Positions 6,834 through 10,015 of a DNA stretch of 10,015 nt are shown here, in pieces. Source of the DNA: Planctomycetaceae bacterium. GTDB taxonomy: Bacteria; Planctomycetota; Planctomycetia; Planctomycetales; Planctomycetaceae. The first letter of the stretch is position 1. Every line of letters starts with the position of its first letter. The position numbers and the translations under genes are program-made. The stretch is taken from NCBI GenBank assembly GCA_003445035.1, contig DLVV01000315.1, forward strand, positions 1,673-11,687. Reading direction: 5' to 3'. Under the pieces are notes generated by a model. The model had not been told where the DNA came from. It worked only from the letters and a program-made list of their open reading frames with translations, and searched no databases.

Positions 6834-8048
6834 TCAAGTGGTGTATTCGGAGTTCAACCGGACATACTCGGTCGTCAGATCGCAGGTCCAGAATCTGGTC
6901 GAAGACTCTCCGAAAGGAAATCGCAACGCGATCACGACCTGTTCCTCGTCCCGCATCGCCGACGAAACCGCCTGCTGGTCGTACTCCACCGGTACGCCTT
7001 CGCGGAAGATCACTGTGCCGTTGATCGCCAGCGTGATGTCGTCCTCGACCAGGTCCACCCCTGTCCGTCCACAGCAACTGACGATACGTCCCCAGTTGGG
7101 ATCGTTCCCCGTGATCGCCGTCTTGACCAGCGCATCATCGGCCACAGTCCTGGCAATCACCTCGGCTTCCTCTCGAGTCCGCAGCCCCACGACATCAATC
7201 TGCACCAGGTGGTCGGCTCCCTCGGCATCGGCGACAATTGCCCGTGCCAGGTCCCGGCAGACCGACGTCACCGCCGCAGCGACCGCCTCCAGGTCTCCAT
7301 CTCCTCCGACAACCGGTCCGGCACCACCGGACAACAGCAGCACCGTGTCACTTGTACTGGTGTGGCCCTCGACACTGATACTGTTGAAACTGGCATCGAC
7401 GGCCGTCCTGAGCACCGTGTCGACCTGGCCGGGTGTCATCACCGCATCGGTCATCACCACCGCGAGCATGGTGCCCATATTCGGACCGATCATCGCAGCC
7501 CCCTTGGCGGCACCACTGACACGACACGTCCCCTCGGCCAGGGTCGCTTCGTGGACCGACTGCTTGGCCACCGTGTCGGTGGTCATCATCGCGCGGGCCG
7601 CAGCGTGGAAGGCCTCGGGCGAATCCGCCAGTGACGCTGCGACGCGAGGAATCCCCGAGGTGATCAATTCCAGCGGCAGGTAATGCCCGATCACGCCGGT
7701 CGAACAGACCAGCACCGCCTCGGGATCGCAACCGATCTGCTCGGCGACCACCGCGGTCATTGTCTTGGCATCCTCGATTCCCCGGGCACCTGTACAGGCA
7801 TTGGCGTTTCCCGAATTGATGACCACGGCACGGACATCCTCTCCCGGGACGCGTTCTCGCGACACCTTGACCGGCGCGCCGCAGACACGATTGGCCGTGA
7901 ACACGCCGGCAGCAGCCACGGGACCGTCGGCAACGAACAGGGCCAGGTCCAGCGTCGTCGGGTCGTCCTTGATGCCGCAAGCCACCCCGGCAGTCCGGAA
8001 ACCGGCTGGCAAGAGACAGGGTGCCACATCACCGTCAGTGTCGATCAT
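6834..8048 (-). CDS. argJ: Glutamate N-acetyltransferase / amino-acid acetyltransferase ArgJ
   Basis: Cytoplasmic enzyme that moves the acetyl group from N-acetylornithine to glutamate, closing the cyclic arginine pathway. Some family members also use acetyl-CoA; the sequence does not decide which type this is. From the start at 8048 it is 404 aa, normal for ArgJ. Motifs are CSTGVIG with the oxyanion-hole Thr117-Gly118 (115-121), [14 protein letters not shown] around the self-cleavage site (182-195), GNDPNWGR (314-321) and the C-terminal [10 protein letters not shown] (390-399). Thr193 would become the N-terminal nucleophile of the beta chain after autocleavage. The residue before it is Gly, where Ala is more usual. 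Start 8048 is chosen because AAGGA lies 8 bases upstream; the in-frame ATG at 8057 directly abuts that site and would add three residues. It follows argC by only a few dozen bases on the same strand, so the two probably form an operon. Confidence 0.95.
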   Translation of the reverse strand: MIDTDGDVAPCLLPAGFRTAGVACGIKDDPTTLDLALFVADGPVAAAGVFTANRVCGAPVKVSRERVPGEDVRAVVINSGNANACTGARGIEDAKTMTAVVAEQIGCDPEAVLVCSTGVIGHYLPLELITSGIPRVAASLADSPEAFHAAARAMMTTDTVAKQSVHEATLAEGTCRVSGAAKGAAMIGPNMGTMLAVVMTDAVMTPGQVDTVLRTAVDASFNSISVEGHTSTSDTVLLLSGGAGPVVGGDGDLEAVAAAVTSVCRDLARAIVADAEGADHLVQIDVVGLRTREEAEVIARTVADDALVKTAITGNDPNWGRIVSCCGRTGVDLVEDDITLAINGTVIFREGVPVEYDQQAVSSAMRDEEQVVIALRFPFGESSTRFWTCDLTTEYVRLNSEYTT

Positions 8049-8056
8049 CGGTTTCA

Positions 8057-8061
8057 TCCTT
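8057..8061 (-). promoter_or_regulatory. Ribosome-binding site that sets the argJ start
   Basis: On the minus strand AAGGA is 8 bases upstream of the ATG at 8048 and overlaps the first base of the alternative ATG at 8057. The spacing favours the shorter protein. Confidence 0.55.
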
Positions 8062-8084
8062 CCCGGCGGAATCGCCTGGAGACG

Positions 8085-9104
8085 TCAATCCGGCAGCAGG
8101 CCGGTCGTCTCGGGGAACCCGAACATCAGGTTGAAATTCTGCACCGCGACGCCGGCCGCCCCCTTGACCAGGTTGTCGAGGGCCGAGAGCACGACCAGAT
8201 GACCGCCGCTGTCTCTCACGGTGATGTCACAGTGATTCGTGCCCGACACGTCGCGGGTCCGTGGCAGGTGGTCGACAATCCGCACGAACGGGCTACCGTC
8301 GTAGTAAGCCCTCATGGACGCCAGTGCGGATTCCGCGGACGCATCGCCTGTGGGCCGACAGTAAATCGTGCACAGGATCCCGCGTTCCATGGGGACCAGG
8401 TGCGGAGTGAACACCACCTGCACCGGCTGGTCGCTGACACGACTGAGCACCCCGGCTATCTCGGGCGTGTGCCGGTGATCCCCCACTCCGTAAGCCGAGA
8501 TGCTCTCGTTGCACTCGGGGTACAACGTGGCCATTTTCGGTGATCGCCCCGCCCCGGACACACCGCTCTTGGCGTCGATACAGATCCCGGACGGTTCGAT
8601 CAACCGGTCACTCAACAGGGGAGCCAATGCGAGAATCGAGGTGCTGGTGTAACAGCCCGGATTGGCCACCAGGTTGGTCGCCCCGTCAACACGGTGTCCG
8701 GGCAACTCGGGCAGCCCGTACGGGGTCGTGGCCAGCCGCCCCGCATCGGTGTGTTCCAGGCCGTACCACTGCAGGTAGGTGTCTGCGTCATCAAGACGAT
8801 AATCGGCACTCAGGTCAATCACTCGGAGCCCGGCATCCAGCAGGCCAGGAATCGCGGCCATGCTGGCACCATGAGGAAGGCAACCGAAGACCGCGTCAGC
8901 CCGCTCGGCAATCTCCTCGAGTGACAATGGCTCGCAACGGAGATCGAGCCGCCCGTGAAGGGCCCGATGCACCTCGCTGACATGCGGTGCTTCGTCCTGT
9001 CGGGTCGTCAGAGCGGTGATCTCGACCTGCGAATGATTCAGCAGGATCTTGATCAACTCCAGCGCCGTGTATCCGGTCGAGCCCAGGATGGCTGCACGGA
9101 CCAT
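8085..9104 (-). CDS. argC: N-acetyl-gamma-glutamyl-phosphate reductase ArgC
   Basis: NADPH-dependent reductase that converts N-acetylglutamyl phosphate to N-acetylglutamate semialdehyde, the third step of arginine biosynthesis, in the cytoplasm. The 339-aa length is typical. The N-terminal Rossmann motif GSTGYTA is at 8-14, the catalytic Cys151 sits in NPGCYTS (148-154), the conserved HRHTPEI at 210-216 carries the acid-base histidine, and the C-terminal [13 protein letters not shown] is at 311-323. The start at 9104 is preferred: the glycine-rich loop then begins at residue 8, as in the family, and GAGGA lies 8 bases upstream. In-frame ATGs at 9137 and 9152 would add 11 or 16 residues without similarity to the family. 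argJ follows on the same strand. The kinase argB and aminotransferase argD, which act before and after ArgC, are not in the window. Confidence 0.96.
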   Translation of the reverse strand: MVRAAILGSTGYTALELIKILLNHSQVEITALTTRQDEAPHVSEVHRALHGRLDLRCEPLSLEEIAERADAVFGCLPHGASMAAIPGLLDAGLRVIDLSADYRLDDADTYLQWYGLEHTDAGRLATTPYGLPELPGHRVDGATNLVANPGCYTSTSILALAPLLSDRLIEPSGICIDAKSGVSGAGRSPKMATLYPECNESISAYGVGDHRHTPEIAGVLSRVSDQPVQVVFTPHLVPMERGILCTIYCRPTGDASAESALASMRAYYDGSPFVRIVDHLPRTRDVSGTNHCDITVRDSGGHLVVLSALDNLVKGAAGVAVQNFNLMFGFPETTGLLPD

Positions 9105-9299
9105 GATCAACGTCCTCGGTTCGGGGGGACCACTCATTCTAGACCCCTCCACGAGCCGGCGACAGGGCCACTTTCAGGGTCTCCAAATGGCTTTCAAAAC
9201 GCGGTTTGCATTGACCGTCAAAATGATCACAATAGTCCCGTTCCCAACCGGAGCCAGTCGTTTCCGGCCGGACAGACGGACATCCAACGAGGACACAGC
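9105..9299. other. Divergent intergenic region, argC and isomerase-like gene
   Basis: These 195 bases must carry signals for both directions. For argC, the minus strand has GAGGA (9113-9117) as ribosome-binding site and a possible -10 box TAGAAT at 9136-9141, without a convincing -35. For the plus-strand gene, GAGG (9289-9292) lies 7 bases from the ATG at 9300. TTTGCA (9205-9210) and CACAAT (9228-9233), 17 bases apart, are only a weak promoter match. An AT-richer patch around 9181-9235 is the likely promoter zone. Confidence 0.4.
9211..9221. promoter_or_regulatory. 11-bp palindrome TTGACCGTCAA, possible operator
   Basis: TTGAC and GTCAA are perfect inverted repeats around a central C in the divergent argC/isomerase region, inside the AT-richer patch and between the weak -35 and -10 candidates for the plus strand. 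It does not match the classical ArgR box as I know it. It could serve either gene or neither. Confidence 0.3.
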
Positions 9300-10015
9300 A
9301 TGGCCAACGTGGCAGAACTGGCCGCCGCCGCATTGACGCACGGTGGGGGAATCCTGAGATTGGCGCCAACATGGGTGCCCCGTTCGTTCCTGCAGCCCGG
9401 TCGCCGGCTGAAACTGCATCCGGCCGACTACTACGCACTGGGGGCTCATCGCGGCGGCATCGACGAACGCTGGTTCGCTTCGACGACCCCGGCAGCCAAC
9501 GAGGGTGCAACGCCCGACGAGGGGCTCAGTTATTGCGTCCACGATGGCCAGCGATTCACGCTGCAGGATGCCGTCGGCGAACTCGGCGCCGAGATGGTCG
9601 GTGAGGCGATCTGGGGAGAATTCGGCCGCTGGCCGGTCTACTCGAAGTTCTTCGACAACATGGGCCCCATCCCACACCACATGCACCAGAACGCCGAACA
9701 GGCGAAGCTGGTTGGCCAGGAAGGCAAACCCGAGAGTTATTACTTCCCACCACAACTCAATGCCATCGGCAACAACTTTCCCTACACGTTCATGGGTCTC
9801 GAACCGGGAACGTCGAAGCAGGACGTGATCGACTGCCTGGCCCGCTGGGACGACGGCGACAACGGAATCCTCGACCTCTCGAAGGCCTATCGCCTGAAGC
9901 CCGGCACCGGATGGCTGATTCCCCCCTGCGTGCTGCACGCCCCGGGCAGCTTGGTGACCTACGAACCCCAGTGGGGCAGTGACGTGTTCGGGATGTACCA
10001 GTCGCTGGTCGAGGG
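9300..10015 (+). CDS. Mannose-6-phosphate isomerase-like cupin protein (partial)
   Basis: The first 238 codons are in the window and the frame is open at the right edge. No signal peptide is seen, so it is probably cytoplasmic. The sequence follows the order of type I mannose-6-phosphate isomerase (fructose-6-P/mannose-6-P): a WPVYSKFFDN segment (about 112-120) like the family's FPLLFK; PHHMHQ (125-130) where the family has VQVHP; GKPESYY (142-148) where it has GKTEXWY; and PPCVLHAPGSLVTYEPQWGSD (about 209-229) where it has PAGTVHAIGXG. Predicted metal ligands are therefore His127, His129, Glu145 and His213. The first replaces the usual Gln, giving an HxH...E...H cupin set. Residues 1-100 are unlike the standard family, so the substrate may be another sugar phosphate or something else entirely. 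GAGG at 9289-9292 supports the start. The cupin/isomerase-like fold is likely; the exact reaction is uncertain. Confidence 0.7.
   Translation, partial: MANVAELAAAALTHGGGILRLAPTWVPRSFLQPGRRLKLHPADYYALGAHRGGIDERWFASTTPAANEGATPDEGLSYCVHDGQRFTLQDAVGELGAEMVGEAIWGEFGRWPVYSKFFDNMGPIPHHMHQNAEQAKLVGQEGKPESYYFPPQLNAIGNNFPYTFMGLEPGTSKQDVIDCLARWDDGDNGILDLSKAYRLKPGTGWLIPPCVLHAPGSLVTYEPQWGSDVFGMYQSLVE

Noticed and set aside
6724..7683. Overlapping plus-strand open frames of about 280-320 codons
   Set aside because: They run antisense to argJ, whose motifs are unmistakable, and one starts inside the terminator stem. Products are Ser/Thr/Arg/His-rich without family features.
9211..9238. TTGACC as a -35 box for the isomerase-like gene
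   Set aside because: No acceptable -10 hexamer lies 16-18 bases downstream; the sequence there is TAGTCC or similar.
1..10015. CRISPR arrays, tRNA or rRNA genes, insertion sequences, phage genes
   Set aside because: No regularly spaced repeats, cloverleaf or rRNA-like stretches, transposase or integrase motifs, or terminal inverted repeats with target duplications were seen on reading through the window.

Overview
The window is a GC-rich bacterial chromosomal segment, most likely from a member of the Planctomycetota. The best lineage clue is the gene at 4217-6676. It encodes an exported protein joining two Big_2-type Ig-like domains to the DUF1549 (PSCyt2) and DUF1553 (PSD1) domains, a combination greatly expanded in Planctomycetes and their relatives. 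Its upstream neighbour, an exported protein with tandem PPC domains, is also typical of that group. No species can be named from the sequence.

Layout: (1) 37-1431 (+) dnaB, the replicative helicase, complete and without an intein. (2) 1432-1741, a 310-base gap with a weak hairpin after dnaB, a good sigma70-like promoter (1505-1534) with a 16-bp palindrome just upstream, and a leader of about 200 bases with three hairpins. (3) 1742-4057 (+), a 771-aa secreted PPC/Ig-like protein, then after 159 bases 4217-6676 (+), an 819-aa secreted Big_2/DUF1549/DUF1553 protein with a CX4CH and a CXXCH motif. (4) 6677-6833, a convergent junction with a strong intrinsic terminator. (5) On the minus strand, argC (9104-8085) followed by argJ (8048-6834), two steps of the acetylated arginine-biosynthesis route, probably co-transcribed. 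(6) 9105-9299, a divergent intergenic region with an 11-bp palindrome. (7) 9300 to the window end (+), the first 238 codons of a cytoplasmic cupin protein resembling type I mannose-6-phosphate isomerase but with an altered metal-ligand motif.

The genes form three unrelated blocks: replication (dnaB), an exported two-gene unit of unknown function, and metabolism (arginine biosynthesis and a sugar-phosphate-isomerase-like enzyme). The part least explained by known biology is the exported pair at 1742-6676. Its domains are recognisable, but its biochemical role is not established. I see no CRISPR array, tRNA, rRNA, transposase or other mobile-element signature. A wholly new system is not demonstrated. 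The best leads are the CX4CH segment placed between two near-duplicate Big_2 domains, the structured leader of the exported operon, and the HxH variant of the isomerase-like metal site.
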